Positions 33,301 to 46,200 are shown, numbered from the stretch's first letter. The stretch: DNA of 64,000 nucleotides from Yamagishiella unicocca (GCA_003116995.1 BDSL01000163.1:62001-126000), one strand, 5' to 3'. Numbers and translations: made by a program. The notes: generated by a model from the sequence alone, not told the origin.

Positions 33301-35933
33301 ACGAGAACTGACTAGGAAACGTCCACTCGTGTAGGATTACATGCTGGAGAACTTAAACGGCTTAGGTACATAACCCCTGCGACCCCCCCTGCCTGTCTAC
33401 CTGAGGCCCAGCCGGCACCCACCCCAGCCCCCACCCACCCAGATGTATCCTGGACACACCGAGGATGGGCATCCGCTTGCAAGCCCTTTTCCATAAGGCG
33501 TGGTGCAAACATTAATACCCCATCCCCACCGCGCGACCCACGCACCTGCCCATGTTCTGATCCACCCACCTGCCCATGTTCTGATCCACCCACCTGCCCA
33601 TGTTCTGATCCACGCACCTGCCCATGTTCTGATCCACCCACCTGCCCATGTTCTGATCCACCCACCTGCCCATGTTCTGATCCACCCACCTGCCCATGTT
33701 CTGATCCACCCACCTGCCCATCTTCTGATCCACCCACCTGCCCATGTTCTGATCCACCCACCTGCCCATGTTCTAATCCACCCACCTGCCCATGTTCTGA
33801 TCCACCCACCTGCCCATGTTCTAATCCACCCACCTGCCCATGTTCTGATCCACCCACCTGCCCATGTTCTGATCCACCCACCTGCCCATGTTCTGATCCA
33901 CGCACCTGCCCATGCTCTGATCCACCCACCTGCCCATGCTCTGATCCACCCACCTGCCCATGCTCTGATCCACGCACCTGCCCATGTTCTGATCCACCCA
34001 CCTGCCCATGCTCTGATCCACCCACCTGCCCATGTTCTGATCCACCCACCTGCCCATGTTCTGATCCACGCACCTGCCCATGTTCTGATCCACCCACCTG
34101 CCCATGCTCTGATCCACCCACCTGCCCATGCTCTGATCCACCCACCTGCCCATGCTCTGATCCACCCACCTGCCCATGCTCTGATCCACCCACCTGCCCA
34201 TGCTCTGATCCACCCACCTGCCCATGCTCTGATCCACCCACCTGCCCATGCTCTGATCCACCCACCTGCCCATGTTCTGATCCACCCACCTGCCCATGCT
34301 CTGATCCACCCACCTGCCCATGTCCTGATCCACGCTCACGTCTACGTGGCTCGTAGTGACGCCGACCTGCGGGCCGGTGTGCGGGGCAGGAATGAAGGGG
34401 ACAGTGCGTGGGCGGGGAGGGGAGGGGAGGGGATGAGGGATGAGGGATGAGGGATGAGGGATGAGGGATGAGGGATGAGGCAGCAGGTCGCAGCTACTGC
34501 GCCGGGCCCCTGCCTGAACCCATCCGCCCACCCGCCCCACTGGCTTTCCTTGCACCCCACCCCACTGGATACCTACCTATTGCTCTGGCTACGACCCGCG
34601 GGTCCCCCACCTGGTCCCTAACCACCATCTAAGGTCTGGAGCCCACTGTGACGAGTACTGCTACGACCGTGCTGCTGGCGACAATGCATGGCAGGCCCCC
34701 ACCACAGCATTTCTCCTACCACCACCACCACCACCACCACCACCACCACCACCACCATCACCACCACCACCACCACTGTGTCAGGCGATGTGCCCCATGG
34801 TTCTACCTATTGGTCTGGAACCCACTGTAACCGTTACAACAACAACCACATCTCGGCCCCCAGCACCCACCGTGTCGGGCTGCCGCTCCACACCTCGGCC
34901 CCCAGCACCCCCGTTTTCGGAATGGGTCTTGGCGCCGCCGTTGATGACCGCCAGCGGCACCTTGACGGTTCCACCCCCACCACCGGAGCCCGGGGGGCTG
35001 CTGCGGGGGGAGGTGCCGCTGCTGGTGCCTGCGCCCGGAGCCCGTGAGCCGGTGGGTGGAGCATAAAGACCCGGTTAACCGACATGTATGGTGTTATAGT
35101 AGCTGCAGTGGCGCGTTGTATTCCGACATGTGGTTGCGGGCGCATGCTGGGGCACTTGGATTAGCTACCCAGGAGCCTGTGGGGGTGTCCCGTCGGCGGC
35201 CGATGAAAGGAAACTCGAAAACAAACGAATGCGCGGTAGCGTGCGAAGTGTAAGACGGACAACCGGGTTGGCGGCGGACTGGGACAAGGGACCTGTGGGG
35301 CTGGGGTGGAAACCTGTGAACCGACGAAGGTAAAAAGCGGCAGCTTTGGGGACCGCTGCTGCTTACCCTGCTGGGGGGCCAGCTGGCGGAGGCCGCGGGC
35401 TGCTCCTGTGGCGAAGCGGGGGACGCGCCGGCGTGTTGAAGATGCGGGTGGGGACGGATGGGGCAAGGCGCGACGCGTTAGCCTTTCCAGGTAGAGGGCA
35501 CCGTACGTCGTCCCACGTGTAAACGGGAGTACGTGGATTAACATGCACGTATAACACTTAGGCCACTCCTATGATTGATTAATAAAGCGGTAAAAAAACT
35601 CGGGTGGTGTGCCCGTGGTCGCAGCAGGTGGGAGGCCAGCAGAGCCACAGCCGGGGCGTGGTGCGGTTAGTGCTCGCGACCCACGGGTCAGCCAGCAGCA
35701 TGGCGGCCCCGGCGCGCTCCGAGCGCCTCAACCGCGATTGGGCCTTCCTAAAACGCTTATCCTCCTCACCACGTCACTCCCATTCGTGGTTGTCTGATCT
35801 TGTCGAACGCACCTGCGGTCCCAGGCTGTAGCAGCAAGGTGGCGATCGCCAGCAGCACCGCTGTGAGCGCCGCTGCTGATGGCAGGGCGGTGCGCGGTGG
35901 CATGCGGACTGCTGCGGCGGCAGCCAGCATCAT
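30323..35933 (-). CDS. Putative secreted or membrane protein gene, partly resolved
   Basis: Exon-like segments in order: 35813-35933 (ATG, then signal-peptide-like sequence with core AALTAVLLAIATLLLQPG), 35367-35405, about 34889-35021 (includes TVKVPLAVINGGAKTHSENG), 32613-32807 (Ser/Gly-rich), 32304-32437 (includes AASSVSAIIREIGGRISLRF), 31904-31932, 30798-30867 (includes EEGQLPYIVLLDDADRRR) and up to 30643 (includes AFLSSILLQYPQGPTSPDDL). Donors are mostly good (GTGCGT, GTAAGC, GTAAGG, GTGAGT). Phases agree among the first three, between 32613-32807 and 32304-32437, and on to 31904-31932 and 30798-30867. Gaps remain: at least one exon is missing between about 34.9 and 32.8 kb, and the join of 30798-30867 to the segment ending at 30643 is out of phase. 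The last segment stays open to a TAA at 30323 but loses codon bias below about 30480. No known family recognised. It could be the 5' part of the ankyrin gene. Confidence 0.4.
33540..34335. repeat. 21-bp minisatellite, about 38 copies
   Basis: The unit is CCACCTGCCCATGTTCTGAT plus one base. Copies differ at a few fixed places: CATGTTCTG or CATGCTCTG, CCACCC or CCACGC, rarely TCTAAT or CATCTTC. Because 21 is a multiple of three, several frames stay open on both strands for over 200 codons, but these reflect the period and not a gene. It lies in an intron-like part of the putative minus-strand gene. Confidence 0.95.
34434..34480 (+). repeat. 8-bp tandem repeat (GATGAGGG)
   Basis: Six near-perfect copies of ATGAGGGATGAGGG-type sequence. 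Confidence 0.9.
34721..34776 (+). repeat. (CCA)n microsatellite
   Basis: About 18 CCA triplets with one ATC interruption, directly before the dispersed element at 34779-34842. Confidence 0.95.
34779..34842 (+). repeat. Second copy of the element seen at 9840-9913
   Basis: TGTCAGGCGATGTGCCCCAT, then a TTGGTCTGGAACCCACTGTA core and ACCGTTAC. It matches the copy at 9840 over about 65 bp with roughly ten differences and contains a unit of the 29-bp array in reverse. Confidence 0.7.
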
Positions 35934-36059
35934 TATTGCCAAAGCCGGGCGCGCGCCGCCGCTTGCTCGTATTTGCTTCTCTAGCTGCTCCGATGAGCTG
36001 GCTGGGCGCCTAACGACCTTGCCGGAAGAGGGCGGAAACGTATCGCTGTGTGCGATCAC

Positions 36060-39000
36060 AATAACTTAATGAGTGGCTGAGCGTTCGTTAGTCGAGCACA
36101 CGTTTGCTTGCTTCTTTCTTGCACAGGGCTGGGTGGATGTGCAAGCGATGAGTGATGGAGGCGCGAGCGTAAGAAGGCGAGCCGCAGCAAAATTAATTAC
36201 GGGGACATGTAATTATTTATTTCTTGGGCGGCGCGTTTTCGAGGGGCAGGCCACTCGATGACGAGCTGGGGCGAGCTGGGGCTGTTGCCCTCTCGCGAAA
36301 CGAACGGCAGCCAGCCGTCGTCGCCTTCGACCCACGCTCCGCGACCGACCCGCGGATGCACACTCATCGCAACCTTGGCGAAGCCTTTCGGAACGCTGTC
36401 CTGCCCCCGCTGTAGCAGAAAGTGTTGTAGCAGTAACGGAGGTTACAACAACAGTTGAAAGCTCCGTGACTGAGTCTGCGCGCCGCGAGTGGAGCGACGG
36501 CATTTTCGAACGGACTGGCGGACACCGCCGAATAGTACGGCGCTGGCCTTGGAGCCGTCCGCGAGTCGAAGCGAGGTAGCTGGGGGGTCGCCAGCCAGCC
36601 TGCCCGCAAGACGAGACGCTGAGAGGAGTACTATGGCACTCTTCCCGAGTACTCGGGGTTCCCTAATAGCTCCAGGGTGGCCCCCGTTTGGCGGCGCCTG
36701 CACGCGTACACGTTTGCTAGGCGCCAGCAAGGTTCGCCACATTTCTCAGATCCTCGCCCGCGCCATATTTTTCCCAGGCATCGCACCAACCCGCGACGCG
36801 TCGCTTGTTCCATAGACAGGATCATTAGACAAAAGCATAAAGCATATATCTAACTGATAGACAAAAGCATGAAGTATATATCTAGCTGAGCGACGCTGGT
36901 GAGGTCCTGTGTGCCTGTAGTGCCCGTCAGTTCGCCTTGATTGAGTACGCGGGACACGCGCATCCTGCGGCGGCCTGATTTCTGCGCCGCTGTCTGCTCA
37001 GCGGCGGCCGTGTGCTTGTGTGGGCGTGCGCCGCCCTTCCCAGCCTTCCTTGTCTGGGCAAGGCTGCCAGTACGCCAAGCCGATGCCGCACTGCTGCCCG
37101 CCAAAGCGGGGGGCGTCCATTCGTTCGTTCACGGCGGCATCCCCCACCGCGCCAAAGTTGCAACCGCACGAGCGCACTTCGCCTTCCTGCGTGCGCCGCC
37201 TGCGTCGCGATTCGGGAGGGGTCGGCTCCCCTCCTTGTTTGCGCCGAGCTAGGAAGCGGTGGCAACGAAGCTTCCCAGACCTCAGCTTGTCACCGCTTCA
37301 CAGCTGAGGCCTGGGAACAAGATCACAGATCGGTCCGTCCGTGCGACCAAGCAGCCCAATTCGCAGCTGCGTGCAGGAGCAGTAACCGAGAGCCCGTACA
37401 CGTATAGAAAGCCGCGAAACGGGAGACGCACACGGGTTGAGCCCCATTCGTGAATCCCGCTAGGGTTACATACACAGTGCGACGGACGGGCCCCCGTGTG
37501 CTGCCCCCCTCCGTCCTCGTAAAGAAAGGTAGGTGAAGAATCCATCCCAGCGCAGTGCTATCGGTCCAGCCTCTCAACATCCTCCACCCCCATTATTGGG
37601 ACGACGAGCGCGACTGAGCCGAGAACGCGGGAGGCGGGGAGCCGTGGGAAGCTGCGGGAGGCGGGGGCCGCGGGAGGCAGCGCAAGGGGGGTGTCGCCGC
37701 CGCCTCGCCTCAACGGACACCACGAGCGCCCCCAGTACCCAGCATCACGCGGCCTCAGGGGCTGCTACCGGGACGGCCACCTCCGGGCCGCTCGCCTCGC
37801 TACGACTCAAACCAACGCTGCCGCTTTCCTAACAACAAGAATCGTCGTAAACGTACTGTTCTCGCAACGTATGACGTACCGTGCACCAACATACACCGCC
37901 ACACCGTCCCCGTCCCTCTCGATCCTCCCATTGGCTACTTAGCTCGCGCCGGCGCCGCCCACCGGCCGCCAAGAGCCAAGCCGGGCAACGGCCCTGGGCT
38001 GTCTGGCGGGGTATGGGCGCATTCGGGCTCTGCTGTCTGAGGAGGGGACCAGGCGGTCGCAACACGAAAGGAATCAGAGGCCGCCAGTCCAACTAACTGG
38101 TCGCCCCGCTCCTCCCCTCCCCGCCACGAACACAGCCAGGAGCCAACAGGACGAACAAACAGCAAGGACCGCCGCATTAAGGCCCTCAGCCCTCCGTAGA
38201 TCTGTAGGTCTTGATATCTTCATCATTAGTATCATCATCAACAACCCATCAGCAAAGCAAAGCAAGCGAGCAAGCAAGCATGCAAATAAACCGACACACA
38301 AACCGACACATACCACACAAAAAATGGCACGAATGACAGCTGCATCGGCACTTTGCAGCAAGCACGGACGCCGACACGTCTAGGCGAGGGCGACACCACA
38401 GCGGCGATTGTTACCACTGCCGTACATCGACGCTCACGCCACACGCGACGGGGGGCGTCCGAAAGAAAACACGCTGCCGCCCGGGTCCAACGGTATGAGG
38501 GCCCTTGAGGCCCTAACCCCCTCCTTCCCCCCCAAAAGCTAGAAGAATCCATGAAGACGAAACACCATCCTCTCACGCACTGCCGGAAGAACCCCATCAC
38601 CTCTGGCGCCGTCGGCGAAGCGCAGTTACCTCGCCGCCGCCACCTCGCCGCCGCCACCTCGCCGCCGCCACCTCGCCGCCGCCACCTCGCCGCCGCCACT
38701 TCCAACTAACTGATTGAACCCCTCCCGAAAAAGTGCCATCTCAACGTAGGACAATTCGCCATCGGCGCTCGACGACCGTTCTCGACAGCGTACTCGGTTC
38801 CTCCACCTCGTCTCATCACCACCACCACCTCTGACAGCACGTCAGGCGCTGGCAACCAATCCACGCGGCAACCCACCCTCGCAGCCGCTAGACCAACCAC
38901 CCTTACCGCCCCTCCCCGGCAAGTCACCTAAGGCACGAAGCTCGTATCAAATATGAAATGCCGGGCAGCGCCCCTTCAGGGCCCCCTCCAGGCCCCCCCC

Positions 39001-40082
39001 GAGCCGCCCTCGAAGCCGCCCTCCAAGCCGAGGGGAGACATCCGGGGGTCAGACCACCCTCAGGACCCACCCAGCCGCCGAGGAGGGAGGGCGCAAACCT
39101 CCCACCACAGGTTCCTCGATCCCAGCTAGCAGCTAACCGCTAACCGCTAACCGCTAGCATCTAGCGCGACGCAGGGCTCCGACCGGCGGCCCAAAGGGCC
39201 GTGCTTTGCATACCGACGGTACGGTTTGAGGGCCCGCGAGGTGGCGGACGCATCGCAGCCATCGGCCGCAGACGCGCCCCAGCTTCAGCACTGGACGTGA
39301 GCCCTGGCAACAGGTAAGACGTGTACAAGAGCGGGCCGGCCGAGGCCGGCCGGCCGGCCCGCGCGGGCAGCGCTACACTGCAGAGGACATGGGCGCACAA
39401 AGGATCAGCAAACGCTACACCACGTTCTTCCGCTTCCTACCCCAAATAAATGCGGCCGTGGCACGACACCAAACGGGAAAAAATTACGCAGCCCAGTCCC
39501 CGCGAAGAGCAACAGGCAAGAGCCGCAGCCGGCCCTAACCGACCCAGCCGGCCCTAACCGACCCAGCCGGCCCTAACCGACCCAGCCGGCCAGCCAGGTC
39601 ACCCGGGGGGTGCCTCGACGGCGGTCACCATCCGCACCCACGATTGGCCGCGCGTGCCATAACCAAAACAGGTAAGGCCCTCCAGATCTCCCGTCAAAGA
39701 TGATGCCGCGGCGGCACGTGGCGCACGGGCGGCTAGACGCGCGCGCGGCACTAGGCGGCCTGCCCGCCACTCCGCACAGGCCGCACATCATCCTTTGCAC
39801 CGGGGGCACCAGGGACCAGGGACCAGGGCGCGGCGGAAGCAAACGGCCCAGCGGTGCTGCAGCTGGTGTTCTTGGGAGGGAGAGGACGGGGGAGGGATTC
39901 CAGCAGCTGGGGGGCGGCGGGGGCCAGCCTGAGAGCTGAGGAAACATCCGCTGTCCCCCTCTTCGGCGGCTGCCGCACCACTGCGACGCCACCTCTCATG
40001 AACCCCGCTGAAACACACACACACACATACACACACAATACCCCTCCAATACCGCTGACAACTTACGATCCTCAGCACGATC
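36060..40082. other. Intergenic, no gene recognised
   Basis: I found no exon series here. Small repeats: a 15-bp unit (CCTCGCCGCCGCCA) about four times at 38632-38699, GCTAACC words at 39127-39160 and an 18-bp unit (GACCCAGCCGGCCCTAAC) about three times at 39528-39590. The left part is presumably promoter or 5' UTR of the gene ending at 35933. The right part is the 3' flank of the starch synthase gene. Confidence 0.5.
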
Positions 40083-40087
40083 TTACA
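40083..40087 (-). terminator. TGTAA polyadenylation signal of the starch synthase gene
   Basis: TTACA on the plus strand is TGTAA on the minus strand, the usual poly(A) signal in Chlamydomonas-type algae. It lies about 165 bases past the stop codon at 40250-40252, a normal 3' UTR length. Confidence 0.6.
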
Positions 40088-40249
40088 CCCACGGAAAAAC
40101 GGTTATGCTCGGCAGTGCTGTGTCGTGGTGTCGTACATCACACTTGGGGACGGACACTCGACATTCACACACATACACCCCCTCAGCAGAACGCGGTGGC
40201 CGTACAGTACACACTCGGTTTCATCGCCGACCGCCGACCGCGGCATCTC

Positions 40250-43200
40250 TTAGCGGCAGTACGGCGGATCCATGAGGGCCCATGTGATGATCTGCTCGTA
40301 CTGCTGGGCCGCCTGGTCCCAGGACGCCTCACGGTGCATGCCGCGCAGCTGGGTGTTGGGTATTGGGGACCGAGGTGCGGGAGCGGCAAGAGGGCAGGGC
40401 AGGGCGGGTCAGATGCCGCACCAACAACATGGCTGCGCCTCGCAGTACGTACGCTATTACAGGTCAACGCGCATTACAGGTAAACACATATGGCAGGGAA
40501 AAAGAGGCCAGGGGATTTCGTTCGTAAGGGAAATTCCAGTCCGGTGACCGCCCACCCCCCCTGTCACCTCCTCCTTGGGCCCCTCCTCCTCCTCCTTGCC
40601 CCATCCTTCCCCTCCTCCTCCTCTTGCCCCGCCCGCGCCTTCCTCGTTAGCCCCGCCCCCGCCCCCTCACCTGCAGCTTGCGATTAGCCCCGCCCCCGCC
40701 CCCTCACCTGCAGCTTGCGATTAGCCCTGCCCCCGCCCCCTCACCTGCAGCTTGCGGAAGTCGTCCTTGTGGTTGTAGTAGGTCAGCAGCGCAACGCCAA
40801 TTGCTTGGAGCAGGCCCTGGCAAAGAGGGGTGAAGGTGAGGAGGGGCAAGCAAGAGGGTTGGGAGGATGAGCAAGAAACAGGGTAGGTGAGAAACCAAAG
40901 CGGGTGCACTTGTTTCTGTGCCGCTGGCGTCTGATAACGTAGAGCTCCGAAACCCCACGGAACACCAACGAGCCAGTGGCGTGTGTATGGTGTCCCGAGG
41001 GCAATGGTAAGGCGTACGAAATCTCGATGATGGTCTCTCTTACAGCCACGGCTCCGAAACCAGGACGCGAGAAGCACAAAACGACGCACCACTCGCCCCT
41101 GACCGGCCCGCACCCCACCTCCATCCCCTCCCCCTGAGGCCGCCGACGAGCAAATCCCATGATTTCCGATAGTTAACTCAAGTCCTCCGGCGTGAACATC
41201 TAAAACGCGTGTCCGGAATCTATCCGCCAGCTAGCTCCCGCCCTCCGTTTCCCACGTCGTTTCCCATGTCGTTTCCCATGTCTTTTCCCATGTCCTTTCC
41301 CATGTCGTGTAACCGGGAGGGTCTTCCCGCCACTCTTCCGCCCTCCCGCCAGCGCCACCCCCCCTCGCGGCCTCACCTGTGAGTCGCAGTTGGTGTAGGT
41401 CCAGCCGGTGCCCGACTGCTTCCAGGGGTCGAAGTCAGTCACGGTGTCCTTCAGGCCGCCAGTCTTGTGGGCCACAGGGACGGTGCCGTATCTGGTGCAC
41501 CAGGACCCGAAGGGGTGGCGTGAAAACCGTGACCCGGGGGGTTCGAGGGAAACCCGTGGATGTCCGAAAAAACGTTTAAAACAGAAGTTTTGAGATGCAT
41601 GCTGGAGAACTGGGTTGGGGATACGAAAGCCGAAGGTCGTAATATGACCTTTGGCGGCTAATGTGACCCGGGGGGGGGGCGGACGGGAGAGCAAAGGTAC
41701 AGCATGGGCTAGGGGTTGCCTCAGGGGTGGGGTGCCTCAAGGGTGGTGGGATGCCTCGGGGGGGTTGCCTCAAGGGGGGGGATTCACCCCTTTGGGGCGC
41801 CGAGGGGGGGGGCGGGGCCTTCACCCTGGGGGCCGGGCCTACCCTCTGAAATGGTGACACCAGCCCCCTTCCCTTGGTTTGTCGGCCGTGGATTCGCGGA
41901 TCATCTTTTAACCCCCCCCCTTCCTCCTCGTCCTCCTCCTCCTCTCTCCCTTCTCAATTTCCATCCAGCGCCCCCTGCTCTTCCTTTCCGCCCGGCTCCG
42001 CACCTCATGGCGTACAGCTGGTTGAGGCCGCACGGCTCGAAGCGCGACGGCATGAGCAGGATGTCGGCGGCGGCGGTGAGGCGGTGCGACAGCGGCACGT
42101 TGAAGCCCACCCAGCCGCGGGCCCGGTCCCTGAACTCGCCCTCCAGCCAGCGGAGGCCGTCCTCCAGCTCCTTGTTGCCGGAGCCCAGGCACACCAGCTG
42201 CGGGGGGGTGGGGTTTCGGAGGTGGGGTAAGGAAGGAGAAGGGGAGGGAGGTGGGGTCAGGAAGGAGAAGGGGAGGGAGGTGGGGTAGGGAAGGAGGAGG
42301 TAGGAGGGTAGGTGTGCAGTTCGGTTCGCACCTGCACGTTGTTGTCTCGCAGCAGGTGCGGTGCGGCCCCCAGCAGGATGTCGGCGCCCTTCTGCGGGTC
42401 CAGCCGGCCGATGAAGGCGATGAGCGGGATGTGCTCGTTCACCGGCAGGCCCAGCTCGCGCTGAGGGAGGAGGGAGAGGGCGAGAGGTAGGTGGAGGCTG
42501 GGGTGTGAGGACAGAGAGGGCAGGAGGTAGGTGGAGGCTGTGCGTGAGGACAGAGAGGGCAAAAGGCGACGGCGGAATGGGGCGGTTGCTGTGCGTGTGT
42601 GTCGTAAATAAGCTGTGCGTGTGTGTGTGATGGGGGCTGGGGGTGCGAGCGGGTGGTGGTCTGGTGGACCGGTCCGGCGTTTTTGGGTTTTAGGGAACCA
42701 GTAGCAGCGATCACCGCCGTTGGCATGTAGGGCAACAGCACATGGTTACCACCACCGCCACCGCCGTCGCCCCTGCAGCTGCCCGTCGTACCTGCAGCTC
42801 CATCTTGCACTTGGCCTTGCCCTCAACAAAGTTGTTAGTGTCGTATTTGAAGGGCAGGTGCGGGTCGATGGCGGGGTTCCACTCACTGCCCGGGGGGGCG
42901 GGGGCGGGGGGGGACGGGCAAACCGGGGGATGCAGGCAGTCAGGGATTTCCCCCCTCGAGTGCATAGCACGTTGAGGGATCCATCCAAAATGGCTCCATA
43001 TCGTCAGACGTGCAGTGCTGAAGGCGCGAAGGGGCGCCCGGCCGTGTACGTGTCCATCTATCAGTATGACGAGGGCAGGTTCCTCAGGTGCCGACCCACC
43101 TGGCGCTGATGTGTTTCGACCCCGCTTAGACGTTAGACCATATCAAACCCCCCGCTGCCTTGTTATTGAGTAAGGCGCGTAGGCAAGCCGACCCAGCATT

Positions 43201-46200
43201 CGAGCCTTCCCTCCCTGCCCTCCCCTCCCCTCCCCTCCCCTGCCCTGCCCTCCCCTCCCCTCCCTGCCCTCCCCCCCTCCCCTCCCTGCCCTCCCTGCCC
43301 TCCCTGATCTGCCCTGCCCAGCCCAGCCCGGCCCGCGCGCACTCACTCGGTGTCGATGCCGTTAACGACGCCGTTGAGCACGAAGGAGCGCGAGGAGATC
43401 ATGTCCTCCATGCCCCAGCCGCCCAGGTAGGTCTTGATCTCCTCCGCGTAGCCGGCCGACACCGTCACCACGCGGTCGGCGGTGGTGAGGCCCGCCTGGT
43501 GGGGGAGGAAGGGCCGGAGGGAGGGAGGGCCGGAGGGAGGGATGGGAGGGAGGGCGGGAGGGAGGGAAGGGGGAGCAGAGGGAGGGAGGGAGGAGAGGGT
43601 TTTAGGGAGGTTGACGGAGGGAGGGAGGGAGGCAAGCAGTGCGGGAGAGGTGTGGGATCAGGGCTGGTGATGTGGTTGACGACACGACACGGGTTTCGTC
43701 GGGGAACGGACGGGCTAACCAGGTTTTACAAATTTTACACCCCTCCAGGGCGGTTTACGGCCTATCTACGGACCGAATCCCAGGCCCCGCGGACATCCCC
43801 TCCGACTGCTGCCCCAAGCCCCAGCTCATCGCGCCGTAGCGGTATTGCCCACACCCCAGCAGCCTGCCTGTCCGGGCGGCTGGGAGTGCCGGCGCGGCGG
43901 CGCGCTGCTCGCACCTTGAGGTGGTTGACTGAGCGGCCCTCCTCCGCCCAGCTGCCCTGGCGCTGGTGCGGCGGGTACTGCCACTCCAGGCAGCCGTACC
44001 AGTTCTCGGGCAGGTCCAGGCCCGCGAAGCTGTACGGCGGGAAGACGCCCTGCGAAGCGACGCAGCGGCCCACAGCAGTTCAGGTCGGGTCAGTCCAAGC
44101 GTGCGGCCCTGGGAAAGTGTGTCGGACAAGATGGATTCATGCGTGTGCGCGCTCGCGAGCAGCCCAGCCATCAGCGCTGCCTTCCTAAACCCTAAACCCC
44201 ACACGTGTGCGAGCCGGCCCCGCCAAACCCCTCAAGCCATAGCGCAAGCCCAGCTCTTGCCGCTCCCACAAGCCTGCCAAAACACGCTGATAATGCCACC
44301 GTGAACGCACAACCCCACCCCTCGTCCATCCAAGCAACCCCCCCCCACCCTCGTTTTTCTGGCATCCACGGGTCTTCCTCGAACCCCACCCTCGTCACCG
44401 GGTCGGGGCGTCACCGCGTTTTCTGCTACCCCATCGCGCGACATCTCACCAAGTTCTCCCGCTTGCGCCTAAAACAAACCGACTGCGCAAAACGCTTCCT
44501 TGCGCCGCGCGGGGCCCACGCTTCCGTTAGCCTAGAAATCGCCGCCGAATTAGACTTAGCCGCCGAAGGTCGACATACGACCTCGGAACTTTATTTCCCC
44601 GCCCCTCCCAGCCCCCCCCCCCCGCCCCTCCCCGCCCCCTCCCACCCCCTCCCCACCCCTCCCCGCCCCTCGCCGCCGTGTCACCGGTCTCACACCACGC
44701 CCCTCGCCGCTCCGCACCTGGTGGCGCAGGTTATGTATCGCCACGATGCAGCGCGCGTTCGCGTACACCCCGTTGGGCCGGTACTTGGCCGCCAGGTAGA
44801 CGGGCACCAGGGAGGCGTGCCAGTCGTTGGCGATGAACACCACGTCCTGCCCGTACTTGCTGCGGGGGCCCTCGCCGGCGTGGCCGCTGCTGCTGGCGGG
44901 CGCAGTGACCGGCTGCGGCGGGTCCAGCTGCTGCGGCGGCACCGGCAGGTTGAGGAAAAAGGGCGCCTCCATGGCGGCCAGGCTGAGCAGCGAGAAGCGG
45001 AACTGCGGGGTGGGTGGGTGGCAGGGGGATGGGTGGGCGGGTGATAGGGGGATGGGTGGGTGGGTGGGTGGGTGAACGAACCCAGATGAGATGAGGAGAA
45101 AAACAGGCGAGCTGAAACCTGTAGATGGGGAGGACCGAAGGGAGGGGGCGGGGGGCAGAGCGGGTTGGTCCAGGGCAACAGATCGGCCGATGTGCGGTGC
45201 CCCTTGGCAGCCTGCCGTGCTGCTTTCTTGTGGAAACCCACCACCTTTTTCCTATTGCCGTTTGCACGGGTTTGCCCCTACACTCCCCCCCCTACACCCG
45301 TATCTCTCGGTCTACTTTGTTGCGTCGCCCCGTCGTATCTCTCGGTCTACTTTGTTGCCTCGCCCCGTCGCTTCATCCCGAGGCTTCAACTGCACCCGGC
45401 CATAGCGGCATGGTTTCTACACAGCGGCCCCGTCAGGCACGCGGACATGGCATAAGCCCCCCGCTGCACTTTGGCCCCGCTCCGAAACACCCCCGCCCTC
45501 CATCCCAAGGTACCTGGTTGTCGCCGTACACGCCGTGCGTGTCCGCGTAGATGCCGCCGGGGCGAGGGAACGAGGCGTGATCCACGAACACAAAGTCCAC
45601 TCCGCGGATCTGCTCGTGGTAGTAGCCCACCTGTACGACAACCGCCACGTGGTAGCAGGTGGGTTACGTAAAATAACCGGGAACTCGACGTGGTAGCAGG
45701 TGGCGGGGGCATATCCTACATCGGGTCGGACAAGCGCGGCGAGGAGGCTGATGCCCGGGGGGGGGGGGAAGCAGGCCGTGCAGTGCGGCACTGTGACAGC
45801 AGGCGAAGGAACGTTGGACTGTTACGCGGGGCTGCCGAGCGGGGTGCGGGCGCATAGGGACCGACGTGGGGCGAGTAATCCTGCACGTGGGGCGAGTAAT
45901 CCTGCACGTGGGGCGAGTAATCCTGCACGTGGGGCGAGTAATCCTGCACGTGGGGCGAGTAATCCTGCACGTGGGGCGAGTAATCCTGCACGTGGGGCGA
46001 GTAATCCTGCACGTGGGGCGAGTAATCCTGCACGTGGGGCGAGTAATCCTGCACGTGGGGCGAGTAATCCTGCACGTTTCAGAACGAAGCGCTCGTTCGG
46101 CTTGTCTGTGTTAGGCATGCCGCCGAGACGGAACGCCTCCCGGCTAACTGGCGCCGCGATCTGGCAATGTGCATCGTGCAGCGCTCCCCGTTGTTCCTTC

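Noticed and set aside
33312..34555. Open frames of 240-330 codons over the 21-bp minisatellite
   Set aside because: They exist only because the period is a multiple of three; both strands are open and the flanks lack coding bias.
35640..35720. Extra exon between 35813-35933 and 35367-35405
   Set aside because: Open on both strands, but the phase of 35813-35933 joins 35367-35405 directly and no good splice sites were found here.
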